From JAWPNA01 sp045402695 (lineage in GTDB: Bacteria > Acidobacteriota > Polarisedimenticolia > JACPZX01 > DASXTC01), in the NCBI GenBank assembly GCA_045402695.1, contig JAWPNA010000029.1, positions 1 through 8,177 on the forward strand: a DNA stretch of 8,177 nt, read 5' to 3'. Below the pieces are notes generated by a model that worked only from the letters and a program-made list of their open reading frames with translations, was not told where the DNA came from and did no database searches. Positions 1-6,643 of this stretch are shown here, one piece after another. The translations under genes were made by a program, and so were the position numbers. Numbering within the stretch: position 1 is the first letter of the stretch; the number at the start of each line of letters is the position of its first letter.

Positions 1-66
1 GAGAGGACCTCCTGTAGTCGCGAGTACGGGGAGCGGGCGGCTGCTGTGCGAATCGCCATTCACTGA
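1..66 (+). pseudogene. Possible N-terminal remnant of a MazE-type antitoxin (AbrB-like hairpin), frame broken at 64-66
   Basis: The first frame is open from the window edge to a TGA at 64-66 and ends with the residues SREYGERAAAVRIAIH. This resembles the start of the AbrB/MazE swapped-hairpin domain, where E. coli MazE as I recall it has KRWGNSPAVRIPATLM: the shared pattern is an aromatic-Gly pair followed by AVRI. In MazE, four residues (12 bases) separate the Ile from the Leu-Met methionine; here 11 bases separate the Ile codon from the ATG at 66, which reads LMSA in the next frame. That is what a single-base deletion would leave. The start codon would lie just left of the window. The match is short and judged by eye; the stretch could instead be the tail of an unrelated upstream gene. 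Confidence 0.35.
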
Positions 67-317
67 TGTCAGCCCACGATACCGGACGGGCTCTTGAAGT
101 GTTGCTCCGCCTGTCGCTCGCGGTGGAGGCCGATGACGACGGCGTGCTCTCGTGGTACCGAGGTCAGGATCTTGATGGTCCTATCCGCCGAACGCTTGAC
201 CGGCCCCGATCGGGATGGGCCGAGGCCGCACGGGAAATGCGCTCGCGCGGCGATCATCTTCTCCTCCACGAGCCCACCCCCACGCGCTTCGATGACGAAG
301 CGTGGCGGTGGAGGTGA
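66..317 (+). CDS. MazE-like antitoxin, C-terminal part conserved, probably truncated or frameshifted N-terminus
   Basis: This 83-residue ORF ends inside the start region of the MazF-type toxin, the usual antitoxin-then-toxin order. Its C-terminal third (residues 50-82, GWAEAAREM, then RGDHLLL, then FDDEAWRW) matches the tail common in MazE-type antitoxins: a GW.EA..M helix, a GD.LL stretch and an acidic end with two tryptophans. In the family this tail wraps round and inhibits MazF. The N-terminal part should be an AbrB-type DNA-binding fold but reads poorly in this frame; a better match lies in the preceding frame before position 66. The ATG at 66 overlaps the upstream stop as TGATG, so a restart could still make the toxin-binding tail alone. 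Identification of the tail is fairly firm; whether this is an active gene is open. Confidence 0.6.
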   Translation: MSAHDTGRALEVLLRLSLAVEADDDGVLSWYRGQDLDGPIRRTLDRPRSGWAEAAREMRSRGDHLLLHEPTPTRFDDEAWRWR

Positions 318-642
318 GGTGGGCATCTCCCGAGGTGATGTCTTTCTGATTAATCTGAGTCCTACCCGCAGGGGTGAGATTCGCAAGACCAGACCCTGCG
401 TCGTGGTTTCTCCCGACGAATTGAACGCGCACCTTCGCACATCCATCGTCGGCCCTCTGGCGACGGATGGGCACGGCTATCCCTTTCGCGTTGCGTGTCG
501 GTTTCACGGCAAGTCCGGGCATGTTGTGCTCGATCAGATCCGCACCGTTGATCACGAGAGGTTCGTCAGACGTTCGGGGAAGCTGTTGCCCGTGTTGCTG
601 GACAGGGCTCTTGGCGCCTTGCAGGAGATGTTCGCTCCGTAG
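292..642 (+). CDS. mazF: MazF/PemK-family toxin, mRNA interferase
   Basis: MazF proteins are sequence-specific endoribonucleases that cut cellular mRNA when the labile partner antitoxin is lost. The product is 116 residues from the ATG, close to family size, and contains the whole fold: RGDVFLINLSPTR (14-26), RKTRPCVVVSPDELN (31-45), IVGPLATDG (52-60), YPFRV (63-67), VVLDQIRTVD (78-87) and the end QEMFAP. The conserved Arg of the RP pair (Arg34) and the Thr after the PLA turn (Thr58) correspond to the catalytic Arg and Thr known in MazF. The ATG at 292 overlaps the antitoxin by 26 bases and lacks a clear Shine-Dalgarno. A GTG at 319, 9 codons later, follows GGAGG at 310-314 and gives the compact start VGISRGDVF, so it may be the true start. 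No catalytic residue is missing. Third-position GC looks lower than in the downstream genes, compatible with horizontal transfer. Confidence 0.9.
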   Translation: MTKRGGGGEVGISRGDVFLINLSPTRRGEIRKTRPCVVVSPDELNAHLRTSIVGPLATDGHGYPFRVACRFHGKSGHVVLDQIRTVDHERFVRRSGKLLPVLLDRALGALQEMFAP

Positions 643-644
643 TT

Positions 645-692
645 GGCGGTCCCAACAAGGGCACAACCTCAATCTGTTGGGAGGCGGTCCCA
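645..692 (+). promoter_or_regulatory. Inverted and direct repeats over the ribosome binding site of the protease gene
   Basis: Directly after the mazF stop, TCCCAACA (650-657) is the exact reverse complement of TGTTGGGA (675-682), with a 17-base loop. The right arm includes most of the GGGAGG (679-684) that serves as Shine-Dalgarno for the ATG at 694. A 10-base direct repeat GGCGGTCCCA also occurs at 645-654 and 683-692. Folded RNA would mask the ribosome binding site, which could lower translation of the protease relative to mazF. No U-tract follows, so this is not a typical terminator. The structure is visible; a regulatory role is inferred. Confidence 0.35.
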
Positions 693-693
693 G

Positions 694-1506
694 ATGACTG
701 CATTCACCAATCTGCGTCGGCCGATGCTCGGTGTGATCGTGGCGATCGCGATCACGACGACGATGGACGCCAGCGGACTTTCCGCATTCAGCGCCTTGCC
801 GCTGTTTCCACTGATGGGCGCCTTCTGGTACCTCGAGAGGCTGTCGCGTCCGAGCGTGGGGTTCGTGTGGGGACGATGGAGCCACTACGGCCTCGCCTCG
901 CTCCATCCGGTGCTCCTTCTGGGCGTGGTCGCAGTCGCCTCGGCCGCGGCGGGCGCCGTTGACCTCTCCCAGACCAACTGGAAGAAAGCCTGCCTCAACA
1001 TCGCGCTCGTCACGGTCTCAACTATCCTCGTCGCGATCATCACCGAGGAAGGCTTCTTCAGAGGCTGGCTCTGGGCCTCGCTCGAACGGGCGGGCGAGAC
1101 GCCGAGCCAGGTGCTGATCTGGAGCAGCATCGCGTTCTCGCTCTGGCACCTGTCGGCGGTGACGCTCGAGACCGGCTTCGACCTGCCGGCGGCGCGGATC
1201 CCCGTTTTCATGGTGAACGCCGCCGTCATAGGATCGATCTGGGGCATGATGCGGTGGATCTCCGGCTCGGTGATTGTCGCCAGCCTGAGCCACGGCGCAT
1301 GGAACGGAGGCGCTTACGTGCTGTTCGGTTTTGGAACCAAGGTCGGCGCGCTCGGCATCAAGGACACCGCGATCTTCGGGCCCGAGGCGGGTGTCTTAGG
1401 GCTGGCTCTGAACGTCGTTTTCGCCGCTGTGCTCTGGCGGTGGTGGAAGGCGCGCGCCCGCGCGGCCACCCGCCGGCAGGACCTGCACGGGACAAACCGA
1501 GCCTGA
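694..1506 (+). CDS. CPBP-family intramembrane metalloprotease (type II CAAX protease/Abi-like)
   Basis: The 270-residue product is a polytopic membrane protein carrying the three motifs of the CPBP (Abi/CAAX protease) family: EEGFFR at 118-123 (the EExxxR motif), FSLWH at 148-152 (FxxxH) and HGAWN at 200-204 (HxxxN). In the family these residues sit in the membrane and form a glutamate-histidine metalloprotease site, as known from Rce1. Hydrophobic stretches lie near 11-24, 33-47, 71-88, 101-117, 140-156, 169-186, 190-208 and 232-250. The basic tail (WRWWKARARAATRRQ) probably stays cytoplasmic. The ATG at 694 is chosen because GGGAGG ends 9 bases before it; a TTG at 643 in the same frame has no such signal. 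It sits 51 bases after mazF and may be cotranscribed. Bacterial members range from immunity proteins to surface-protein maturation factors; the substrate cannot be told here. Confidence 0.87.
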   Translation: MTAFTNLRRPMLGVIVAIAITTTMDASGLSAFSALPLFPLMGAFWYLERLSRPSVGFVWGRWSHYGLASLHPVLLLGVVAVASAAAGAVDLSQTNWKKACLNIALVTVSTILVAIITEEGFFRGWLWASLERAGETPSQVLIWSSIAFSLWHLSAVTLETGFDLPAARIPVFMVNAAVIGSIWGMMRWISGSVIVASLSHGAWNGGAYVLFGFGTKVGALGIKDTAIFGPEAGVLGLALNVVFAAVLWRWWKARARAATRRQDLHGTNRA

Positions 1507-1621
1507 TCCCGAGGACGACTGCATGAGAGTGCGAACATGTACACCGCGGACAACCCCGTATCTCCTGACACCGCCGTCTTGAAGGGTGGATGGATGGTAC
1601 CCGGCGTTCTGCTCGGACCCG

Positions 1622-1777
1622 TCAGGCGTCGTCCAGGCGATGCTCTCGCCATTCGGGCGTCATCACCCAGAGACGATTCACCGTCCCATCGCGGTTCACC
1701 CTCCCGTGGAGATCTGCCGGCAGAGCGAGCTTGATCGAAGCGTCCGGATTCCATACAGTAGGCAGGTACCAGGACAT
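1622..1777 (-). CDS. Doubtful small ORF in the gap upstream of nadA, possible gene fragment
   Basis: On the reverse strand a 51-codon ORF starts MSWYLPTVWNPDASIKLALP and ends PEWREHRLDDA with a TGA at 1624-1622. Its composition is more protein-like than the Arg- and Pro-rich frames around it, with several Trp, Leu and Val residues. No Shine-Dalgarno lies before its ATG, the reverse frame is open well upstream into the antisense of nadA, and no family is recognised. It could be the tail of a decayed gene or chance. The proposed nadA promoter lies inside it on the opposite strand. Confidence 0.15.
   Translation of the reverse strand: MSWYLPTVWNPDASIKLALPADLHGRVNRDGTVNRLWVMTPEWREHRLDDA
1731..1759 (+). 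promoter_or_regulatory. Possible sigma70-type promoter for nadA
   Basis: TTGATC at 1731-1736 and TACAGT at 1754-1759 are separated by exactly 17 bases; each matches 4 of 6 consensus bases. Transcription would start near 1766, giving a leader of about 45 bases that contains AGGAGAGG at 1791-1798 and GGTGGAG at 1797-1803 before the nadA ATG. This is the only promoter-like element I see in the 304-base gap 1507-1810, which otherwise holds only a doubtful reverse ORF and no clear terminator for the protease gene. In GC-rich DNA a 4+4 match can arise by chance. Confidence 0.35.
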
Positions 1778-1810
1778 CTCATTTTTGCCCAGGAGAGGTG
1801 GAGTCGCTGT

Positions 1811-2908
1811 ATGGCCCAGTTGGTTCTGTCCTCCGAGTACTTCAACCTGACCGATGAGGCCGCCCAGGAACGGATCCTCGCGGCCAAGAAGCGCCTCGGC
1901 CGTCAGCTCATGATCCTGGGCCACCATTACCAGCGCGACGAGGTGATCCAGTTCGCCGACCAGACCGGCGACTCGTTCGGCCTGTCGCGCAAGGCCGCGG
2001 CCAGCGAGGAGGCCAGGTACATCATCTTCTGCGGCGTTCACTTCATGGCCGAGAGCGCCGACATCCTGACGCGGGACGAGCAGATCGTGATCCTGCCGGA
2101 CCTCGAGGCGGGCTGCTCCATGGCCGACATGGCCGACCTGGATCAGGTCGAGGACGCATGGGACGAGATCAGCGGCGTGCTGGGCGACGAGTCGGTGATG
2201 CCGATCACCTACATCAACTCGGCCGCGGACCTCAAGGCGTTCGTGGGCGAGCATGGCGGGGCGGTCTGCACGTCGTCCAACGCCGAGGCGATCATTCGCT
2301 GGGCGCTGGCCCGGCGCGAGAGGCTCCTGTTCTTCCCGGACCAGCACCTGGGGCGCAACACCGCCTTCCGCATGGGCATCCCGCTGGACCGCATGGTCGT
2401 GTGGGATCCGCGGCGCGGGCCGGGCGAGCACGGAGGCAACTCCCGCGAGGCGATCGAGAGGGCGACGGTCATCCTATGGCGCGGGCACTGTCAGGTTCAC
2501 CAGCGGTTCCTGCTCGAGCACGTCCGGTCGTTCAGGCAGAAGTTCCCGGGGATCAACATCATCGTCCATCCCGAGTGCTCGTACGAGGTGGTGCAGGCCG
2601 CCGACTACGTGGGCTCCACCGCTTACATCATCGACACGATCACGAAGGCCCCGGCCGGCACGAGTTGGGCCGTGGGCACGGAGATCCATCTGGTGGATCG
2701 CCTCCGCCGCGCCAACCCCGGCAAGTTCGTCAGCAGCCTCGTGCCGGGCGTCTGCCTCTGCTCGACCATGAACCGGATCGACCCGCAGCATCTGCTGTGG
2801 TCGATGGAGAGCATCGAGCAGGGCAGAGTGGTCAACCAGATCAAGGTGCCCGAGCCGATCGCCTCTCGGGCGCGGGAGGCCCTCGATCGCATGCTCTCGA
2901 TCTCCTGA
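1811..2908 (+). CDS. nadA: Quinolinate synthase NadA (4Fe-4S, longer form)
   Basis: NadA condenses iminoaspartate with dihydroxyacetone phosphate to quinolinate, the second step of de novo NAD synthesis in the cytoplasm. The 365-residue product has the family pattern of three similar domains: GHHYQ (37-41), GDSFGLSRKA (53-62), CGVHFMAE (74-81), CTSSNA (153-158), DQHLGRNTA (177-185), HPECS (253-257) and GTEIHLV (289-295). The three cluster ligands are Cys102 (GCSMAD), Cys227 (GHCQVH) and Cys317 (CLCSTMN), which align with Cys81, Cys168 and Cys254 of the Thermotoga enzyme and fit the spacing of the longer Bacillus form. The ATG at 1811 follows AGGAGAGG and GGTGGAG; the frame is open 75 codons further upstream, but that part is unlike NadA. 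The partner genes nadB and nadC are not in the window. The gene appears to have its own promoter. All key residues are present. Confidence 0.96.
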   Translation: MAQLVLSSEYFNLTDEAAQERILAAKKRLGRQLMILGHHYQRDEVIQFADQTGDSFGLSRKAAASEEARYIIFCGVHFMAESADILTRDEQIVILPDLEAGCSMADMADLDQVEDAWDEISGVLGDESVMPITYINSAADLKAFVGEHGGAVCTSSNAEAIIRWALARRERLLFFPDQHLGRNTAFRMGIPLDRMVVWDPRRGPGEHGGNSREAIERATVILWRGHCQVHQRFLLEHVRSFRQKFPGINIIVHPECSYEVVQAADYVGSTAYIIDTITKAPAGTSWAVGTEIHLVDRLRRANPGKFVSSLVPGVCLCSTMNRIDPQHLLWSMESIEQGRVVNQIKVPEPIASRAREALDRMLSIS

Positions 2909-2927
2909 CGCGGGGAGCTTGTCCGCC

Positions 2928-2956
2928 TTGACATGCCTGATCCCCCGTCCAATAAT
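2928..2956 (+). promoter_or_regulatory. Strong sigma70-type promoter for dxs
   Basis: TTGACA at 2928-2933 is a perfect -35 box, followed after exactly 17 bases by AATAAT at 2951-2956, a 5-of-6 match to the -10 box. It lies in the 91-base gap between nadA and dxs and points at dxs. The start point would be near 2963, leaving a leader of about 37 bases. It is the best promoter match in the window and could drive dxs together with the close genes downstream. Confidence 0.75.
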
Positions 2957-2967
2957 GAGCTGACCTT

Positions 2968-3003
2968 ATGGACGCTCCCCCCCCGGAATCTCCCGTCGAA
3001 TGA
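2968..3003 (+). other. Eleven-codon leader ORF with C8 tract, overlapping the dxs start
   Basis: Between the dxs promoter and the dxs ATG lies an ORF reading MDAPPPESPVE. Its TGA at 3001-3003 overlaps the dxs ATG as ATGA, the arrangement that permits translational coupling. It contains a run of eight C at 2977-2984. With one more C, the frame from 2968 would join dxs and add 11 residues to its N-terminus. It has no Shine-Dalgarno and begins only about five bases after the predicted start point. It may be chance, or mark a homopolymer error near the true dxs start. Confidence 0.25.
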
Positions 3004-5012
3004 GCGAAGCGATCACGGGCGACCTTCATCTCCGCCTGCCGCTCGATGCGAAGTCGGGCGCAGGGGTGCGCCTTCTGCCGCGCGTCAACAGCCCCGCCGA
3101 TCTCAAGAGACTGTCGGTGCCCGAGCTGAAGCAACTCGCCGATGAGCTGCGCGCGACGCTCATCGAGGTGGTGGCGCGCACGGGCGGCCACCTCGCCCCC
3201 TCGCTCGGCGTGGTGGAGCTGACCATCGCGTTGCACTACCTGTTCGATTCGCCGAAGGACAAGATCATCTGGGACGTCGGCCATCAGGCGTACGTGCACA
3301 AGATGCTGACCGGCCGCCGAGACCAGCTCCCGACCATCCGCCAACACAAGGGGATCTCGGGCTTCCTGCGCATCTCCGAGAGCGAGCACGACGCCTTCGG
3401 CGCGGGCCACGCCAGCACCTCCATCTCGGCGGCGCTGGGGATGGCCACCAAGCGTGATCTGATGGGCGAGAAGTTCTACGTCGTCACCGTCACCGGCGAC
3501 GGCGCGATGACCGGAGGCCTGGCCTACGAGGCGCTCAACAACACGGGCGACTCCGGCCGCGACATGCTCGTGATCCTCAACGACAACGAAATGTCGATCT
3601 CACCCAACGTGGGGTCGATTTCGAGGTACCTCACCAGCCTCAGCACCAACCCGTTCCTCAAGAAGCTGCGCGAGGAGGGCTACCACCTCATCGAGATGCT
3701 CCCCAAGGGGGCGACGGCGGCCGAGGTGGCCAATCGCCTCGAGCGCAACCTGAAGAACGTCCTGGTGCCGGGGGCGCTTTTCCAGGCCCTGGGGTTTCAC
3801 TACTTCGGGCCCGTGGACGGTCATAATCTGGAGGGCCTTCTCGATGTCATCGGCCGGCTGCGCGACGAGAAGGGACCTGTGCTGCTGCACGTCTTGACCA
3901 AGAAGGGACGCGGCTACCCCTACGCGGAGGAAGATCCCAACACCTACCACGGCCTCAACCCATTCGACGTGGCGTCGGGCAAGAGCCTGCCTGCCAAGAA
4001 GTCGCCTCCGGCCTACACCTCGGTGTTCGCGCAGGCGGCCTGCGAGCTCGCCGAGACCGACCGGCGCGTGGTGGCGGTGACGGCCGCCATGGCCGACGGA
4101 ACGGGGCTGGTGAAGTTCGCCCAGAAGTACCCCGACCGCTTCTTCGACGTGGGGATCGCGGAGGCGCACGCCGTCACCTTCTGCGCCGGCATGGCGATCT
4201 CGGGGCTGCGCCCCATCGCCGCCATTTACTCGACTTTTCTGCAGAGGGCCTTCGACCAGATCATCCACGACGTGGGGGTGCAGAACATCCCCGTAGTGTT
4301 CTGCCTCGACCGCGCGGGTCTGTGCGGTCCGGACGGCCCGACGCACCACGGCGTGTTCGACCTGACCTACCTGCGGGCGGTGCCCAACTTCATCGTCGCC
4401 GCCCCAAAGGACGGCGCCGAGCTGCGCAACCTGCTGTACACCGCGGTCCAGCAGACAGAGCATCCTTTCGCGATCCGCTACCCCAAGGAGGCCTGCCCCG
4501 TGGATCCGTCCGGCTCTCCGTTCGAGACGATTCCGGTCGGCTCGTGGGAGGTGCTGGCCGAGGGGGACGAGGCCGTCCTGCTGGCCGTGGGCACGATGGT
4601 GGGGCACGCGCGCAAGGTGATGGATCTGCTCGAGCGCCGCGGCGTGAAGGCGGGGTTGATCAACTGCCGGTACATCAAGCCCATGGACACACTCCTGCTG
4701 AAGGATCTGGCCGGGAAGTACCGGGCGCTGATCACGCTGGAGGAGAACACACTGCGCGGGGGCTTCGGCTCGGGAGTCTACGAGTGCCTCCGCGAGATGA
4801 ATCTGCTGCACGGTGGCGGTCCTGCGCTGCACCACCCCGTATTGCATCATATCGGGCTGCCCGATCACTTCGTCCTGCACGGCGACAGAGCCGGGCTGTT
4901 GGCGGAGATTGGCCTGTCCCCCGAGCAGATCGTGCAGGAGATCGCCGGCATGCTCGAAGGACGCGCCCAGACGCAGAAAGCAACCGGACATGCCTCCGGC
5001 AACGAGTCCTGA
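3000..5012 (+). CDS. dxs: 1-deoxy-D-xylulose-5-phosphate synthase
   Basis: DXS joins pyruvate and glyceraldehyde 3-phosphate with loss of CO2 to make DXP, the entry step of the MEP pathway and a source for thiamine and pyridoxal synthesis. The 670-residue product has the full thiamine diphosphate enzyme layout: GGHLAPSLGVVELT (62-75), GAGHAST (134-140), the ThDP/metal motif GDGAMTGG (166-173) with NDN (194-196), TKKGRGY (300-306), the pyrimidine-domain FDVGIAEAHAVT (382-393), and DRAGLCGPDGPTHHG (437-451). Glu388 matches the cofactor-activating Glu370 of E. coli; Arg438, Asp445 and His449 match Arg420, Asp427 and His431. The usual Gln after AE is Ala389. The protein is about 40-50 residues longer than common homologues, through an N-terminal lead of some 25 residues and a polar tail. 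No start has a strong Shine-Dalgarno; GTG at 3066 (VRLLPRVNSPADL) would give a more typical N-terminus. Confidence 0.95.
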   Translation: MSEAITGDLHLRLPLDAKSGAGVRLLPRVNSPADLKRLSVPELKQLADELRATLIEVVARTGGHLAPSLGVVELTIALHYLFDSPKDKIIWDVGHQAYVHKMLTGRRDQLPTIRQHKGISGFLRISESEHDAFGAGHASTSISAALGMATKRDLMGEKFYVVTVTGDGAMTGGLAYEALNNTGDSGRDMLVILNDNEMSISPNVGSISRYLTSLSTNPFLKKLREEGYHLIEMLPKGATAAEVANRLERNLKNVLVPGALFQALGFHYFGPVDGHNLEGLLDVIGRLRDEKGPVLLHVLTKKGRGYPYAEEDPNTYHGLNPFDVASGKSLPAKKSPPAYTSVFAQAACELAETDRRVVAVTAAMADGTGLVKFAQKYPDRFFDVGIAEAHAVTFCAGMAISGLRPIAAIYSTFLQRAFDQIIHDVGVQNIPVVFCLDRAGLCGPDGPTHHGVFDLTYLRAVPNFIVAAPKDGAELRNLLYTAVQQTEHPFAIRYPKEACPVDPSGSPFETIPVGSWEVLAEGDEAVLLAVGTMVGHARKVMDLLERRGVKAGLINCRYIKPMDTLLLKDLAGKYRALITLEENTLRGGFGSGVYECLREMNLLHGGGPALHHPVLHHIGLPDHFVLHGDRAGLLAEIGLSPEQIVQEIAGMLEGRAQTQKATGHASGNES

Positions 5013-6591
5013 TCGCAAGAGCAACTTCGCGAAGGACGCGGAGCGTCTGCCCGCCGGCACCCCCACGCCCGGCGTCACCACCGCGGCCGGCTCCTTGTTC
5101 TCCTCACGCGTCGATGTCGCCATCTGCTTCGCCTTCGGAGGGGAGGGCAAGCCCGCCTTGGGGCTTCCAGTCTCGTCCCGCCCTGTCTCGACCCGCCCGG
5201 CGAAGGCGATCGAGCGCGTGATGCGCGAGGAGAGCTTCAAGGGCAAGCGAAAGGAGATCCTCCTGTGGCACGCCGGCGGCCGGTTCCCGGCAAAGCGCTA
5301 CATGGTGGTGGGACTCGGCAAGAGAGCGAGCTGCTCGCTGGATCTCCTGCGTGAAGGTTGCGGCCTGGCGGCCCGCCGCGCCGCGGCGGTGAAGGCACGC
5401 CGGGTCTCGCTGGCGCTGCCGCCGATCGGGACGGCGCCGGACCCGCGGGCCGCCGCGGAGGCCGCCGCCGAAGGGATCGCCCTGGGTACATACCGGATGG
5501 TGAAGTACATGACCGGCGACGACGGCGCGCCGATCACGCTGAAGAGCGCGGAGATACTCGTCCCGAAAGAGTCGCTCGCCTCGGCGCGGTCAGGAGCGGA
5601 AACCGGGAGCATCCGGGCGGCGGCGACCACTCTGACGCGCGACTTGGTGAACGAGCCGGCTGGCGTCCTCACGCCCATGCGCATGGCCGATGTGGCTCGG
5701 CGCGTCGCGAAGACGCGCGGTCTGGCGATCAAGGTGATCGACCGCGCCGGGCTGGCGAGGATGGGGATGGGCGCCATCCTGGGCGTCGCGTCGGGCAGCG
5801 TGGAGCAGCCGTGCCTGATCCATCTCGTCTACCGGCCCGCAGGAGGGCGCGGTCGGCTCCCGAAGCTCGCCCTGGTGGGCAAGGGACTGACCTTCGACTC
5901 GGGCGGCCTGTCGCTCAAGACCGCCACCGGGATGGAGACGATGAAGCTCGACAAGGCGGGCGCAAGCGCCGTGCTCGGCGTGATGAGCGCGCTGTGCGAG
6001 CTGAAGCCGAGAGTCGAAGTGCACGGCATCATGGGCATGACGGAGAACATGCCGGGCGGCGCGGCTATCAAGCCGGGCGACGTGCTGCGCACGATGTCCG
6101 GCAAGACCATCGAGGTGCTCAACACCGACGCCGAGGGGCGCCTCGTGCTGGCCGACGCGCTGGGCTACGCGCAGAAGCAGAAGGTCGAGCAGATCATCGA
6201 CCTGGCCACGCTGACGGGCGCGTGCATGGTCGCGCTGGGGCCGGTCTCCACGGGCGTGTTCGGCACCGATCAGCGGATGGTGGATCGCTTCCTCGAGTGC
6301 GCCTGGCGCGCGGGCGAGAGGATGTGGCAGCTTCCTCTGTACGAGGAGTACGCCGACCAGCTCCGCAGCGAGATCGCGGACGTCAAGAACACCGGCAACC
6401 GTTACGGAGGCGCCATCACCGCGGCGTTGTTTTTGAAGAGCTTCGTGAACGAGAAGGTCCCCTGGATCCACCTCGACATCGCCGGGCCGGCCTTCCTGGA
6501 GAGCGAGCAGGGATGCATGCGGAAGGGGGCCACGGGGGCCGGTGTTCGCACGCTGCTGAACTACATCCTGACTCTCTCCGGTACGTCCTGA
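4990..6591 (+). CDS. pepA: Leucyl aminopeptidase, M17 family
   Basis: M17 enzymes are cytoplasmic two-metal aminopeptidases, usually hexameric, that release N-terminal residues in peptide turnover; some, like E. coli PepA, also bind DNA. The 533-residue product carries VGKGLTFDSGG (296-306), MKLDKAGAS (318-326) and the signature NTDAEGRLVLADAL (378-391). Lys298, Asp303, Asp321, Asp380 and Glu382 match the metal ligands Lys270, Asp275, Asp293, Asp352 and Glu354 of E. coli PepA, and Lys310 and Arg384 the catalytic Lys282 and Arg356, all with a constant offset of 28, so the core lacks net insertions. The extra length is N-terminal: a Pro-, Lys- and Thr-rich stretch of about 28 residues before the first strand (SRVDVAICFAF). 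The ATG at 4990 overlaps dxs by 23 bases and has only a weak Shine-Dalgarno, suggesting coupling to dxs; a later start such as TTG near 5096 is possible but less likely. Confidence 0.94.
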   Translation: MPPATSPDRKSNFAKDAERLPAGTPTPGVTTAAGSLFSSRVDVAICFAFGGEGKPALGLPVSSRPVSTRPAKAIERVMREESFKGKRKEILLWHAGGRFPAKRYMVVGLGKRASCSLDLLREGCGLAARRAAAVKARRVSLALPPIGTAPDPRAAAEAAAEGIALGTYRMVKYMTGDDGAPITLKSAEILVPKESLASARSGAETGSIRAAATTLTRDLVNEPAGVLTPMRMADVARRVAKTRGLAIKVIDRAGLARMGMGAILGVASGSVEQPCLIHLVYRPAGGRGRLPKLALVGKGLTFDSGGLSLKTATGMETMKLDKAGASAVLGVMSALCELKPRVEVHGIMGMTENMPGGAAIKPGDVLRTMSGKTIEVLNTDAEGRLVLADALGYAQKQKVEQIIDLATLTGACMVALGPVSTGVFGTDQRMVDRFLECAWRAGERMWQLPLYEEYADQLRSEIADVKNTGNRYGGAITAALFLKSFVNEKVPWIHLDIAGPAFLESEQGCMRKGATGAGVRTLLNYILTLSGTS

Positions 6592-6643
6592 AGGCGCTTT
6601 ACTGGAAATGCTTCCGAACGATTCCACCAAGTGGGAGGTCCAC

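Noticed and set aside
94..291. Upstream extension of the mazF frame from an ATG at 94
   Set aside because: The 66 extra residues overlap the antitoxin frame, are Arg/Ser/Pro-rich shadow sequence and are not part of any MazF; the fold begins at RGDVF.
650..682. Rho-independent terminator after mazF
   Set aside because: The stem has 8 pairs with a 17-base loop, no T-tract follows, and the next gene starts 12 bases later; a translational effect is more plausible.
643..693. TTG start at 643 for the protease gene
   Set aside because: The ATG at 694 has GGGAGG at the right distance, and the 17 extra residues would be polar and encoded within the repeat region.
1586..1810. N-terminal extension of nadA from an ATG at 1586
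   Set aside because: It contains no NadA-like sequence, while the ATG at 1811 has a strong ribosome binding site and gives a normal-length protein.
2030..2580. NadA Cys74 and Cys256 as iron-sulfur ligands
   Set aside because: Alignment with the Thermotoga enzyme puts Leu at the Cys74 site and assigns the ligands to Cys102, Cys227 and Cys317; the HPEC cysteine is conserved but is not a ligand there.
3600..5246. Long reverse-strand ORF of about 548 codons opposite dxs
   Set aside because: It is antisense to a firmly identified gene, is rich in His, Arg, Gly and Gln as expected from the complement of GC-rich codons, and shows no domain.
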